Assembly: GCF_040214835.1 (NCBI RefSeq)
Contig: NZ_CP157874.1
Span: 3,414,001-3,478,000 of the forward strand
Length of the DNA stretch: 64,000 nt
Reading direction: 5' to 3'
Origin: Pseudomonas asiatica
Lineage (GTDB): Bacteria; Pseudomonadota; Gammaproteobacteria; Pseudomonadales; Pseudomonadaceae
The translations under genes were made by a program, and so were the position numbers. Below the pieces are notes generated by a model. The model was not told the origin of the DNA. It saw nothing but the letters and a program-made list of their open reading frames with translations, and made no database searches. Positions 54,286 to 63,194 of the stretch are shown in pieces (the first letter of the stretch is position 1; each line of letters begins with the position of its first letter).

Positions 54286-55158
54286 ATGGAGCTGCGCCAC
54301 CTGCGTTACTTCAAGGTCCTGGCCGAAACCCTGAACTTCACTCGCGCCGCCGAGCTGCTGCACATTGCCCAGCCACCGCTGAGCCGGCAGATCAGCCAAC
54401 TCGAGGACCAGCTCGGTACCTTGCTGGTGGCGCGCGAGCGCCCGCTGCGGCTGACCGAGGCGGGCCGCTTCTTCTACGAGCAGAGCTGCACCGTGCTGCA
54501 GCAGCTGGAGAACATCAGCGACAACACCCGTCGCATCGGCCAGGGCCAGCGCCAGTGGCTGGGGATCGGCTTTGCCCCCTCGACCCTGTACAAGGTGCTG
54601 CCGGAGCTGATCCGCGAGCTGCGCCAGGACAGCGAGCTGGAACTGGGCCTGAACGAGATGACCACGCTGCAGCAGGTGGAGGCGCTGAAAAGCGGGCGCA
54701 TCGACATCGCCTTCGGGCGCATTCGCATCGATGACCCGGCCATTCACCAGCAAGTGCTGTGCGAGGACCCGCTGGTGGCTGTACTGCCCAAGGGCCACCC
54801 GCTGGCGAGCAGCCCGCTTACCCTTGCCCAGCTGGCTGGCGAGGCGTTCATCCTCTACCCGGCCAACCCGCGGCCCAGCTATGCCGACCATGTGCTGGCA
54901 CTGTTCGCCCACCACGGCATGAGCATCCGCGTCAGCCAGTGGGCCAACGAACTGCAGACCGCCATCGGCCTGGTGGCCGTCGGCGTAGGCGTCACCCTGG
55001 TGCCGGCGTCGGTGCAGCAGCAGCACCGCACCGATATCGAATATGTAAGCCTGCTCGACAGCGGCGCCGTCAGCCCGATCATCCTCAGCCGACGCAAGGG
55101 CGATGTGAGCCCGATCGTGCAGCGCTGCCTGGCATTGATTGCACAACAGGCCGAATGA
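54286..55158 (+). CDS. catR: LysR-family activator CatR
   Basis: The 290-residue LysR protein begins 'MELRHLRYFKVLAETLNFTR' with HTH 'LLHIAQPPLSRQISQLEDQL'. It is close to CatR/BenM in the effector domain ('GFAPSTLYKVLPELIRELRQ'). It is divergent from catB and activates catBCA with cis,cis-muconate. The GGAG of the ribosome site is part of its own operator, so binding should also limit its expression. Confidence 0.94.
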   Translation: MELRHLRYFKVLAETLNFTRAAELLHIAQPPLSRQISQLEDQLGTLLVARERPLRLTEAGRFFYEQSCTVLQQLENISDNTRRIGQGQRQWLGIGFAPSTLYKVLPELIRELRQDSELELGLNEMTTLQQVEALKSGRIDIAFGRIRIDDPAIHQQVLCEDPLVAVLPKGHPLASSPLTLAQLAGEAFILYPANPRPSYADHVLALFAHHGMSIRVSQWANELQTAIGLVAVGVGVTLVPASVQQQHRTDIEYVSLLDSGAVSPIILSRRKGDVSPIVQRCLALIAQQAE

Positions 55159-55186
55159 GCGCGCTCCCTGACCTCACGCGGTCGGT

Positions 55187-55209
55187 TGTAGGAGCGGCCT
55201 GCGCAGGCC
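55187..55209. repeat. REP half-element before dsdA
   Basis: A short 'tgtaggagcggcctgcgcag' unit resembles the start of the second REP family, without a partner. Confidence 0.55.
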
Positions 55210-55257
55210 AGAAGAATGCGCCCCCCGGGTCATCATCAACCAACAGGAAAAACCAGC

Positions 55258-56592
55258 ATGATTCACGGCAAGACACTGCAAGCATGGTGCAGCTCCCACC
55301 CCCTGATCGAAGACCTGGTGGCCCTGCGCGAAACCCGTTGGTTCAACCCGCACATTGCCCCTGCCGCCCAGGCCCTGGCCGATGTCGGCCTGAACGCCGC
55401 CGATGTCAGTGCCGCCAGTGCCCGCCTGGCACGCTTTGCCCCGTACCTGGCCAAGGTGTTCCCGGACACCGCCACCAGCAGCGGCATCATCGAGTCGCCA
55501 CTGCGCCCGCTGCCCACCTTGCACGCCACCTTGCTGCAGGAAGCGGGCCTGCCAGCCAGCGGTTCGCTCTGGCTCAAGGCCGACAGCGAGCTGCCGATCT
55601 CCGGTTCGATCAAGGCCCGCGGCGGTATTCATGAAGTGCTCAAGCATGCCGAAGACCTTGCCCTGGCAGCCGGCCTGATCAACCTCGACAGCGATTACCG
55701 GGAACTGGCCAGCGACCAGGCCCGGCAATTCTTCAGCCAGTACAAGGTTGCGGTCGGCTCGACCGGCAACCTCGGCCTGTCGATCGGCATCATGAGCGCC
55801 AGGCTGGGCTTTCAGGCGACCGTGCACATGTCGGCCGATGCCCGCCAGTGGAAGAAGGACAAGCTGCGCGCCCATGGCGTGAAGGTGGTCGAGTACGAAA
55901 GCGACTACAGCGTGGCAGTGGAGCAAGGGCGCCAGCAGGCGGCGGCGGACCCGAGCTGCTACTTCGTCGACGACGAGAACTCGCCACACCTGTTCCTCGG
56001 CTATGCCGTGGCGGCCGAGCGGCTGGCCGTCCAGTTCGAGGCCGCGGGTATCAAGGTGGATGCCGAGCACCCGCTGTTCGTCTACCTGCCCTGCGGGGTC
56101 GGCGGCGGCCCGGGTGGCGTGGCGTTCGGCCTGAAGCTGATCTGGGGCGACCATGTGCACTGTATCTTCGCCGAGCCCACCCACTCGCCCTGCATGTTCC
56201 TGGGGGTGTATAGCGGTTTGCATGACGCCACCAGCGTGCAGGATTTCGGCATCGACAACCTGACCGCCGCCGACGGCCTGGCGGTGGGCCGCCCTTCCGG
56301 CTTTGTCGGCAAGGCGATGCAGCGTTTGCTCGATGGTTATTACACGGTCAGCGACGAGGCGCTGTACCGGCTGTTGGTACTGGCCCATGACCAGGAGAAC
56401 GCGCGGCTGGAGCCTTCGGCGCTGGCGGGGATGCCGGGCATGGTCAAGGTGCTTGAATCGCCTGAATACCTGGCGCGCATGGGCCTGTCGGCTGGGCGCA
56501 TGGAGCGGGCCACGCACCTGGTGTGGGGAACCGGTGGCAGCATGGTGCCGGAGGCAGAGTTCGCAGCCTATCTGGCCAAAGGAAGGGGCTGA
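55258..56592 (+). CDS. dsdA: D-serine ammonia-lyase (dehydratase)
   Basis: The 444-residue PLP enzyme deaminates D-serine to pyruvate and ammonia. The PLP lysine is Lys119 in '[11 protein letters not shown]', close to Lys118 of E. coli DsdA. '[20 protein letters not shown]' and '[19 protein letters not shown]' bind the phosphate and ring. ACAGGAAA precedes ATG 55258. It follows catR by 99 bp on the same strand; no DsdC regulator adjoins it, so control may be through read-through or an unlinked factor. Confidence 0.94.
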   Translation: MIHGKTLQAWCSSHPLIEDLVALRETRWFNPHIAPAAQALADVGLNAADVSAASARLARFAPYLAKVFPDTATSSGIIESPLRPLPTLHATLLQEAGLPASGSLWLKADSELPISGSIKARGGIHEVLKHAEDLALAAGLINLDSDYRELASDQARQFFSQYKVAVGSTGNLGLSIGIMSARLGFQATVHMSADARQWKKDKLRAHGVKVVEYESDYSVAVEQGRQQAAADPSCYFVDDENSPHLFLGYAVAAERLAVQFEAAGIKVDAEHPLFVYLPCGVGGGPGGVAFGLKLIWGDHVHCIFAEPTHSPCMFLGVYSGLHDATSVQDFGIDNLTAADGLAVGRPSGFVGKAMQRLLDGYYTVSDEALYRLLVLAHDQENARLEPSALAGMPGMVKVLESPEYLARMGLSAGRMERATHLVWGTGGSMVPEAEFAAYLAKGRG

Positions 56593-56614
56593 GGAATCGT
56601 CTCTGCTTTTGATG

Positions 56615-56733
56615 TCTGTAGGAGCGGCCTTGTGTCGCGATGGGGCGCGCAGCGGCCCCACATTTTCAGCTTTGCCGCTAATTTCGCCGGGGCTGCTTTG
56701 CAGCCCTTTCGCGACACAAGGCCGCTCCTACAC
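56615..56733. repeat. Inverted REP pair, second family
   Basis: Inverted 'tgtaggagcggccttgtgtc' REPs lie between the convergent dsdA and LysR genes. Confidence 0.92.
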
Positions 56734-56756
56734 AAAGCGGGTGTTGCAGGTAGGCT

Positions 56757-57668
56757 CTACCCCGGCAGGCTATAACGCTCGGCAAAGTACTGCCGGAAAA
56801 AGTCCACTGCCACTCGCACCTTGGCCGAACTGGCCAGCGGAGTGGTGTACACCGCCCAGATATCCGCCGGCTGGTGATAGTCCTCCAGCACCTGCACCAG
56901 GCGCCCGTCCTGCAGGCTGTCGTGCACATCCCACCAGGAACGCAGCAATATCCCGCGCCCGTCCAGGCACCACTGGTGCGCCACTTCGCCATGGTTGCTC
57001 GACAAACCGCCGGTCACCCGCACCCCCTCCTCACCCTCCGGGCCCATCAGCTGCCACACGCCAAACGGGTGGTCGCGCTCCTTGATCACCAGGCAGTCAT
57101 GGCTGGCCAGATCGCCCAGCACCTTGGGCGTGCCGCGCCGGGCCAGGTACGCCGGCGCGGCGCACAGCACCCGGCGGTTGCGCGCCAGCGGCTTGGCAAT
57201 CAGGTTGGGGGCGATGGCGTTGCCCACGCGGATATCCAGGTCGACGCCTTCGGCGATCAGGTCCACCAGGCGGTCATGCACGTCCAGGCGAATGTCCAGC
57301 CGCGGGTAGCGCTCGGCCAGCTCCGACAAGGCTGGCGCCACGAAGCGCCGGCCCAGGCCCAGGCTGCTGGCGATGCGCAGTTGCCCGGCCGGCTCGCGGT
57401 GCTGGGCGCTTATGTCATCACCCATGCGCTGCACCGCATCGAAAATCTGCAACGCCCACTGGTACACCCGCTCGCCCTCCTCGCTCACCGTCACCCGCCG
57501 GGTGGTGCGGTGCAACAGGCGCACTTCCAGGGTTTGCTCGAGCATGCGAATGCGCTTGCTGATGTACGCCGCCGACATGCCCAGCTCATCGGCCACGGCC
57601 GCGAAGCTGGCGCGCCTGGCCACTTGCAGGAAGATGTTGAGGTCGTCGAGGTTGGGCAGATTATTCAC
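56757..57668 (-). CDS. LysR-family regulator of the carnitine gene group
   Basis: The 303-residue LysR protein has HTH 'FLQVARRASFAAVADELGMS' and 'AAYISKRIRMLEQTLEVRLL', of the DmlR-like subgroup. It is divergent from the D-malate/tartrate dehydrogenase gene (97-bp gap), the typical DmlR-DmlA arrangement. In Acinetobacter carnitine clusters a LysR gene has the same position. Its effector could be D-malate or carnitine. Confidence 0.88.
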   Translation of the reverse strand: MNNLPNLDDLNIFLQVARRASFAAVADELGMSAAYISKRIRMLEQTLEVRLLHRTTRRVTVSEEGERVYQWALQIFDAVQRMGDDISAQHREPAGQLRIASSLGLGRRFVAPALSELAERYPRLDIRLDVHDRLVDLIAEGVDLDIRVGNAIAPNLIAKPLARNRRVLCAAPAYLARRGTPKVLGDLASHDCLVIKERDHPFGVWQLMGPEGEEGVRVTGGLSSNHGEVAHQWCLDGRGILLRSWWDVHDSLQDGRLVQVLEDYHQPADIWAVYTTPLASSAKVRVAVDFFRQYFAERYSLPG

Positions 57669-57765
57669 GTAGCGTGTTCCAAGAATCCATGAATGGCTAG
57701 ATTATCTCCGGATCAAGCCCTTATAGCATGGCCAGCACCTGTTCCCTAGACAACGAGTGCACCCC

Positions 57766-58857
57766 ATGAGCAAGACTTTCAGAATCGCGGCAATCCCCGG
57801 CGATGGCATCGGCAACGAAGTACTGCCTGAAGGCATTCGCGTGGTCGAGGCCGCTGCGCGCAAGCACGGCCTGGACATCAGCTTCGAGTTCTTCGAATGG
57901 GCCAGCTGCGATTACTACCTGGCCCACGGCAAGATGATGCCGGACGACTGGTTCGAACAGCTCAAGGGTTTCGACGCCCTGTACTTCGGCGCAGTGGGCT
58001 GGCCTGACAAGGTACCGGACCACATCTCCCTGTGGGGTTCACTGCTCAAGTTCCGCCGCGACTTCGACCAGTACGTGAACATCCGCCCGGTGCGCCTGTT
58101 CCCCGGCGTACCTTGCCCACTGGCTGGCCGTGAGCCAGGTGACATCGACTTCGTGGTCATTCGCGAGAACACCGAGGGCGAGTACTCGTCGCTGGGCGGG
58201 CGCATGTTCGAAGGCACCGAGAACGAGTTCGTGCTGCAGGAGTCGGTGTTCACCCGCCGCGGCGTCGACCGCATCCTCAAGTACGCCTTCGATGTGGCCC
58301 AGACCCGCCAGCGCAAGCATGTCACCTCGGCCACCAAGTCCAACGGCATGGCCGTGAGCATGCCGTACTGGGACGAGCGCACGGCGGCGATGGCTGCCAA
58401 TTATCCGGAAATCAGCTGGGACAAGCAGCACATCGATATCCTCTGCGCGCGCTTCGTGCTGCAACCGGACCGCTTCGACGTGGTGGTGGCCTCGAACCTG
58501 TTCGGCGACATCCTCTCCGACCTCGGCCCAGCCTGCGCCGGCACCATCGGCATCGCGCCATCGGCCAACCTCAACCCCGAGCGCAAGTTCCCGTCGCTGT
58601 TCGAACCGGTGCACGGTTCGGCGCCGGACATCTATGGCAAGAACATCGCCAACCCGATCGCGATGATCTGGTCCGGTGCGCTGATGCTCGACTTCCTCGG
58701 CAACGACGGCGCCGACCCGCGCTATCGCGCCGCCCACGACGACATCCTCAAGGCCATCGAGCAGGTCATCGCCGCCGGTGAAGTGACCCGCGACATGGGC
58801 GGGCAGCAGTCCACCCAGCAAGTGGGCCAGGCCATCACCGCGCTGGTCGAGGCCTGA
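57766..58857 (+). CDS. Tartrate/D-malate dehydrogenase (decarboxylating)
   Basis: The 363-residue isocitrate/isopropylmalate-dehydrogenase-family enzyme has 'IAAIPGDGIGNEVLPEGIRV', 'VVIRENTEGEYSSLGGRMFE', 'VVASNLFGDILSDLGPA' and 'FEPVHGSAPDIYGKNIANP'. TtuC/DmlA members oxidise tartrate or D-malate with NAD+ and Mn2+, giving pyruvate from D-malate. ATG 57766 begins the usual MSKTFRIAAIPG; a GTG at 57757 is less likely. Beside cntA/cntB it most likely handles D-malate derived from carnitine. Confidence 0.92.
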   Translation: MSKTFRIAAIPGDGIGNEVLPEGIRVVEAAARKHGLDISFEFFEWASCDYYLAHGKMMPDDWFEQLKGFDALYFGAVGWPDKVPDHISLWGSLLKFRRDFDQYVNIRPVRLFPGVPCPLAGREPGDIDFVVIRENTEGEYSSLGGRMFEGTENEFVLQESVFTRRGVDRILKYAFDVAQTRQRKHVTSATKSNGMAVSMPYWDERTAAMAANYPEISWDKQHIDILCARFVLQPDRFDVVVASNLFGDILSDLGPACAGTIGIAPSANLNPERKFPSLFEPVHGSAPDIYGKNIANPIAMIWSGALMLDFLGNDGADPRYRAAHDDILKAIEQVIAAGEVTRDMGGQQSTQQVGQAITALVEA

Positions 58858-58863
58858 TCCACC

Positions 58864-58900
58864 AGGGCCGATTGTCAGAAGTGTCTGACAATCGGCCCTT
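58864..58900 (+). terminator. Strong hairpin terminator after the D-malate dehydrogenase gene
   Basis: AGGGCCGATTGTCAGA (58864-58879) pairs perfectly with 58884-58899 around a 4-nt loop and is followed by TT. The T tract is short, so it may be a partial terminator. Confidence 0.7.
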
Positions 58901-58937
58901 TGGCTCTTGCGAGCGGCGTGGATTGTATGCAAAATCT

Positions 58938-58972
58938 GTTAACCATTAGATATTCGTAAACCATAGGTTAAC
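58938..58972. promoter_or_regulatory. Direct-repeat operator upstream of the BCCT gene
   Basis: GTTAACCA (58938-58945) and GTAAACCA (58956-58963) are 18 bp apart with AGATA between them, and a GTTAAC lies at 58967-58972. The same architecture occurs upstream of cntA at 60731. Confidence 0.7.
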
Positions 58973-59051
58973 GACCAAGGAAGGAGTGGTACTGCAACAC
59001 CCCGGATGCCTGCCGGGTAAAACAAGTACGCCAACGTCCCAGGAGACGATG

Positions 59052-60650
59052 ATGTCGCACAAGAATAAAAAGATTGATGTGTTCCTGATTACCGTGAGCC
59101 TGATTGCCGTGCTGCTCACCGTGATCGGCCTTGCAGCCTTCCCCGCCCAGGCGGAAAGCGCCGCCAACCAGTTGTTCGAACTGTCCACCCGCACCTTCGG
59201 TACCAGCGTGCAGGTGCTGGTGTTCGGCAGTACCCTGGCCGTGCTGTACCTGGCCTTCAGCAAGTACGGCAACATCCGCCTGGGCAGCGGCAAGCCTGAA
59301 TACGCCACCGCCACCTGGGTGTTCATGTTCATCTGCGCCGGCATGGGCTCGTCGACCCTGTACTGGGGCGTGATGGAATGGGCCTACTACTACCAGACCC
59401 CAGGCCTGAACATCGCCGCGGCCAGCCCCAAGGCGCTCGAGTACAGCGTTGGCTACTCGTTCTTCCACTGGGGCATCAGCGCCTGGTCGATCTATGCCCT
59501 GGCCTCGCTGGCCATGGCCTACCACTTCCATGTGCGCAAGAAGAGCGGCCTGAACCTGGCCTCGATCGTCGAAGCGGTGACCGGCTTCAAGGCTACCGGG
59601 CCGGTAGGCCGTAGCGTCGACCTGATCTTCCTGCTGACCATGATGGGCGCGCTGACCGTGTCGCTGGCCCTCACCGCCTCCACCCTCACCCGCGGCCTGC
59701 ACGACCTGGCCGGCACCCCGGACACCTTCACCGTGCAGCTGCTGGTGATCGGTGGCGTGGCAGTGATGTTCTCGCTCAGTTCCTACATCGGCATCGATGG
59801 CGGCCTGCAGCGCCTGAGCAAGATGGTGTGCATCGGCGCGCTGGTGTTCGCCGCGGTGGTCCTGCTGGTCGGCCCGACCCAGTTCACCATCAACAACACC
59901 GCCAACTCGATTGGCCTGATGATCCAGAACTACGTGCACATGAGCCTGTTCACCGACCCAGCCGGCGACGGTGCCTTCACCCGCAACTGGACGGTGTTCT
60001 ACTGGCTGTGGTGGGTGTCGTACGCACCAGGCGTGGCCATGTTCGTAACCCGCGTTTCGCGCGGCCGGCAGATCAAGGAAGTGGTGCTGGCCCTGCTGCT
60101 GGGTGGCAGCTTCGGTTGCTGGTTCTTCTTCGGCGCGCTGGAAAGCTACAGCATGCACCAGTTCATCACCGGTGCGGTGGATGTACCGAAGATGCTCGCC
60201 GAACAAGGCGGCGAATCGGCCGTGACCCACCTGCTGCTGGCGTTGCCATGGGGCCAGGTGTTCCTCGGTGTGTACCTGTTCATCATGGCCATCTTCTGTG
60301 CCTCGCACATGGATGCCGCAGCCTATGCGGTAGCCGCCACCAGCACCCGCAACCTGCGTGAAGGCGACGACCCGACACCGACCCACCGCCTGTTCTGGTG
60401 CGTGGTACTGACTCTGGTGCCACTGGCCATGCTGTTCGCCAAGGCCTCGCTGTCGACCATGAAGACCGCCGTGGTGCTGACCGCCATCCCGTTCATGGTG
60501 ATCCTGCTGGTGAAGATCTACGGCTTCTTCAAGTGGATGATCGCCGACTACGGCCAGGTATCGGCCCACCTGATCGACGAAGAAGCGGCCCGCATGGCTG
60601 GCGAAGAGCCAACCGAGCAGGCCCCGCGCAGCGCCGCTGCGGTGCACTGA
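59052..60650 (+). CDS. BCCT-family transporter (probable carnitine importer)
   Basis: The 532-residue protein has about twelve helices and the BCCT signature '[20 protein letters not shown]' followed by '[12 protein letters not shown]'. BCCT proteins import betaine, choline or carnitine; the next genes encode carnitine monooxygenase. ATG 59052 has AGGAG six bases upstream and is favoured over the adjacent ATG at 59049; the frame is open to 58986. It has its own operator and lies beyond a terminator, so it is a separate transcript from the dehydrogenase. Confidence 0.9.
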   Translation: MSHKNKKIDVFLITVSLIAVLLTVIGLAAFPAQAESAANQLFELSTRTFGTSVQVLVFGSTLAVLYLAFSKYGNIRLGSGKPEYATATWVFMFICAGMGSSTLYWGVMEWAYYYQTPGLNIAAASPKALEYSVGYSFFHWGISAWSIYALASLAMAYHFHVRKKSGLNLASIVEAVTGFKATGPVGRSVDLIFLLTMMGALTVSLALTASTLTRGLHDLAGTPDTFTVQLLVIGGVAVMFSLSSYIGIDGGLQRLSKMVCIGALVFAAVVLLVGPTQFTINNTANSIGLMIQNYVHMSLFTDPAGDGAFTRNWTVFYWLWWVSYAPGVAMFVTRVSRGRQIKEVVLALLLGGSFGCWFFFGALESYSMHQFITGAVDVPKMLAEQGGESAVTHLLLALPWGQVFLGVYLFIMAIFCASHMDAAAYAVAATSTRNLREGDDPTPTHRLFWCVVLTLVPLAMLFAKASLSTMKTAVVLTAIPFMVILLVKIYGFFKWMIADYGQVSAHLIDEEAARMAGEEPTEQAPRSAAAVH

Positions 60651-60656
60651 CCGATG

Positions 60657-60701
60657 CTGTAGAAGCGAGCTTGCTCGCGATGGGGCTGCCAGGCAGCCCC
60701 A
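60657..60701. repeat. Single variant REP element
   Basis: 'tgtagaagcgagcttgctcg' with a 'ggggctgccaggcagcccc' hairpin is a diverged second-family REP between the BCCT gene and cntA. Confidence 0.75.
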
Positions 60702-60730
60702 GGATAGCTGCAAATTTTTTTGCCTGATCT

Positions 60731-60756
60731 GTTAACCAACAGATACGCGTTAACCA
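60731..60756. promoter_or_regulatory. Direct-repeat operator upstream of cntA
   Basis: Two perfect GTTAACCA octamers (60731-60738, 60749-60756) are 18 bp apart with AGATA between them, 33 bp before the cntA start. The layout is the same as at 58938. Confidence 0.75.
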
Positions 60757-60789
60757 ATAAATACAAACCGAGCTTGTGAGAAACCTGTC

Positions 60790-61911
60790 ATGAACGACTT
60801 CAAACGCCTGCCCGCCGATTTCTGCGCGAACGCCGACGAGGCCTTCACCATCCCCGCCAATTTCTACACCCAGGCCGCGGTGTTCGAGCACGAGAAGGAA
60901 GCGATCTTCGCTCGCAGCTGGATCTGCGTGGGCCACCGGAGTGAAGTGGCGGAGAACAACGCCTACATCACCCGCGAAGTGATAGGCGAAAGCATCATCG
61001 TCGTACGTGGCCGTGACAGCGTACTGCGCGCGTTCTACAACGTCTGCCCGCACCGCGGTCACCAGTTGCTCAGCGGCAGCGGCAAGGCCAAGAACGTCAT
61101 CACCTGCCCGTACCACGCCTGGACCTTCAAGCTCGACGGCGAACTGGCCCACGCCCGCAACTGCGACAACGTGGTCAACTTCGACAAGGAAAACTCCACC
61201 CTGGTGCAGCTGCGCGTAGAGGAATACGCCGGTTTCATCTTCATCAACATGGACATGGACGCAGGCTCGGTAGAAGACCAGTTGCCAGGCATGCAGGCAC
61301 GCATGCGTGAAGCCTGCGCGGTGATCGACGACCTGCACCTGGCCGCGCGCTTCGTCAGCGACACCCCGGCCAACTGGAAGTCGATCGTCGACAACTACCT
61401 GGAGTGCTACCACTGCGCCCCTGCCCACCCGGGCTTCTCCGACTCGGTGGACGTTGGCCAGTACAGCCACAGCCTGCACGGCAACTGGACCCTGCAATAC
61501 GGCCTGGCCAAGCCTTCGGAGCAGTCGTTCAAGTTCGACGAGAATGTGAAAGACCCATCGTTCGCCGGTTTCTGGGCCTGGCCTTGCACCATGTTCAACG
61601 TGCCGCCAGGAGCCAACTTCATGACCGTGATCTACGAGTTCCCGGTCGATGCCGAAACCACCCTGCAGCACTACGACATCTACTTCCTCAACAAGGACAT
61701 CAGCGAGGAGCAGCAGAAGCTGATCGACTGGTACCGCGAAGTGTTCCGCCCGGAAGACCTGCGCCTGGTCGAAAGCGTGCAGAAGGGCCTGAAGTCCCGT
61801 GGCTACCGAGGCCAGGGCCGGATCATGGCCGACCGCGAGCGCAGCGGCATGAGCGAACACGGCATTGCCCACTTCCACAACCTGATCGCCGTGGCCCACC
61901 TCGACGATTGA
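60790..61911 (+). CDS. cntA: Carnitine monooxygenase, oxygenase subunit CntA
   Basis: The 373-residue Rieske oxygenase cleaves carnitine to trimethylamine and malic semialdehyde. Rieske ligands Cys86, His88, Cys106 and His109 ('VCPHRGHQ', 'TCPYHAWTF') are present. The mononuclear iron site is His208, His213 and Asp323. The bridging residue is Glu205 ('NYLECYHCAPAHPG') in place of the usual Asp, which is the hallmark described for CntA. Near-identical motifs to Acinetobacter CntA separate it from GbcA-type glycine betaine enzymes. Confidence 0.94.
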   Translation: MNDFKRLPADFCANADEAFTIPANFYTQAAVFEHEKEAIFARSWICVGHRSEVAENNAYITREVIGESIIVVRGRDSVLRAFYNVCPHRGHQLLSGSGKAKNVITCPYHAWTFKLDGELAHARNCDNVVNFDKENSTLVQLRVEEYAGFIFINMDMDAGSVEDQLPGMQARMREACAVIDDLHLAARFVSDTPANWKSIVDNYLECYHCAPAHPGFSDSVDVGQYSHSLHGNWTLQYGLAKPSEQSFKFDENVKDPSFAGFWAWPCTMFNVPPGANFMTVIYEFPVDAETTLQHYDIYFLNKDISEEQQKLIDWYREVFRPEDLRLVESVQKGLKSRGYRGQGRIMADRERSGMSEHGIAHFHNLIAVAHLDD

Positions 61912-61988
61912 TGGCAACCGCTCCACGTTTTTTGCACGTAAAGGTGCGCGGCAGGGCCTGCCGCGCACCCAGGCAGTCGAGGTGAACC

Positions 61989-62960
61989 ATGGCCAACACA
62001 TATGAAATGTTCAGCGTGCACGTTACCGCAGTGGAACAAGCCACGCCGCTGATCAAGCGCTTTACCCTGGCCCGCGAAGACGGCGCGGCGATGCCCGCCT
62101 TCACCGGTGGCAGCCACGTCATCGTGCAGATGCACGGCACCGACGGCAGCCAGTTCAGCAACGCCTACTCGTTGATGAGCGACCCGCGCGACACCCGCAG
62201 CTACCAGATTGGCGTGCGCCTGGAGGAGCAGTCCAAGGGCGGCTCGGCGTTCATGCACCAGCAGGTGGAAGTGGGCACCCGCCTGACCATTTCCTCGCCC
62301 AACAACCTGTTCGCGCTGGACCCGACCGCCGGCCGCCATGTGCTGATTGCCGGCGGCATCGGCATTACCCCGTTCCTGGCGCAACTGCATGAACTGGAAG
62401 GCGCCAGTGCCGACTACGAACTGCACTATGCCTTCCGCGCGCCGGAGCACGGGGCGTTCCAGGACCAGCTGGCCAACGGGCCGCACGCCGCCAACACCCG
62501 TTTCTACATCGACAGCCTCGATCGCAAGCTCGACCTGGCCACCCTGTGCGCGGGGCTGGACGAGCAGGCGCACCTGTACGTGTGCGGCCCCAAACCACTG
62601 ATCGACGCGGTCATCGCCTGCGCCGCCCAGGCCGGCATTGCCGAGCACCGCGTGCATTGGGAACAGTTTGCCGCCACTCCGGTCACCGGCAGTGCCTTTA
62701 CCGTGGTGCTGGCGCAGTCGGGTGTGGAGTTGCAGGTTGAAGAAGGCATGACCATCCTGCAGGCCATCGAGAAGTCCAAAGCCGCCAAGGTCGAGTGCCT
62801 GTGCCGCGAAGGCGTGTGCGGCACCTGCGAGACGGCCATCCTCGAGGGTGAAGCCGAGCATTACGACCAGTACCTGAGCGACGAAGAAAAGGCTGCCCAG
62901 CAGAGCATCATGCTGTGCGTCTCGCGTGCTCGCTCGGCGCGGTTGGTGCTGGACCTGTAA
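61989..62960 (+). CDS. cntB: Carnitine monooxygenase, reductase subunit CntB
   Basis: The 323-residue reductase has an N-terminal flavin domain ('FSNAYSLMSDPRDTRSYQIG'), an NAD domain ('LIAGGIGITPFLAQLHELEG', 'LYVCGPKPLIDAVI') and a C-terminal plant-type 2Fe-2S ferredoxin (Cys272, Cys277, Cys280, Cys310). It passes electrons from NAD(P)H to CntA. The gene begins 77 bp after cntA with GAGGTG upstream. Start and domain order match phthalate-reductase-type partners. Confidence 0.93.
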   Translation: MANTYEMFSVHVTAVEQATPLIKRFTLAREDGAAMPAFTGGSHVIVQMHGTDGSQFSNAYSLMSDPRDTRSYQIGVRLEEQSKGGSAFMHQQVEVGTRLTISSPNNLFALDPTAGRHVLIAGGIGITPFLAQLHELEGASADYELHYAFRAPEHGAFQDQLANGPHAANTRFYIDSLDRKLDLATLCAGLDEQAHLYVCGPKPLIDAVIACAAQAGIAEHRVHWEQFAATPVTGSAFTVVLAQSGVELQVEEGMTILQAIEKSKAAKVECLCREGVCGTCETAILEGEAEHYDQYLSDEEKAAQQSIMLCVSRARSARLVLDL

Positions 62961-62986
62961 CTGGTATTTCCAGCTTGTCGCGACCC

Positions 62987-63103
62987 CCTGTGGGAGCGGC
63001 CTTGTGTCGCGAAAGGGCTGCATGGCAGCCCCGGCAATTTCGCGTCGGGTCGAGATATGGGGGGCGCTTCGCACCCCTTTCGCGACACAAGGCCGCTCCC
63101 ACA
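62987..63103. repeat. Inverted REP pair, second family
   Basis: Inverted 'tgtgggagcggccttgtgtc' REPs follow cntB. Confidence 0.92.
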
Positions 63104-63128
63104 TTGACTGGGTAAGGCTTCCAAAACC

Positions 63129-63159
63129 GTCAACCAAAAGTTGACAAGTTACGTATACT
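63129..63159 (+). promoter_or_regulatory. Inverted repeat GTCAAC-N5-GTTGAC and -10-like TATACT
   Basis: The perfect 6-5-6 palindrome (63129-63145) precedes TATACT (63154-63159), so it covers the -35 region of the probable promoter of the XRE-PAS gene. Autoregulation by the encoded HTH is plausible. Confidence 0.55.
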
Positions 63160-63194
63160 GGCAGGCTCTTGGCCCAGATCAGGACACCCTGCCG

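Noticed and set aside
53005..55158. Very long frames on both strands across catB and catR (over 700 codons each)
   Set aside because: Each joins a real gene to antisense sequence of its neighbour. CatB and CatR have well-known lengths and clear internal starts at 54150 and 54286.
60790..61911. Assigning the Rieske oxygenase as glycine betaine monooxygenase GbcA
   Set aside because: The bridging Glu205, the 371-373-residue length, and the D-malate dehydrogenase and BCCT neighbours match CntA instead.
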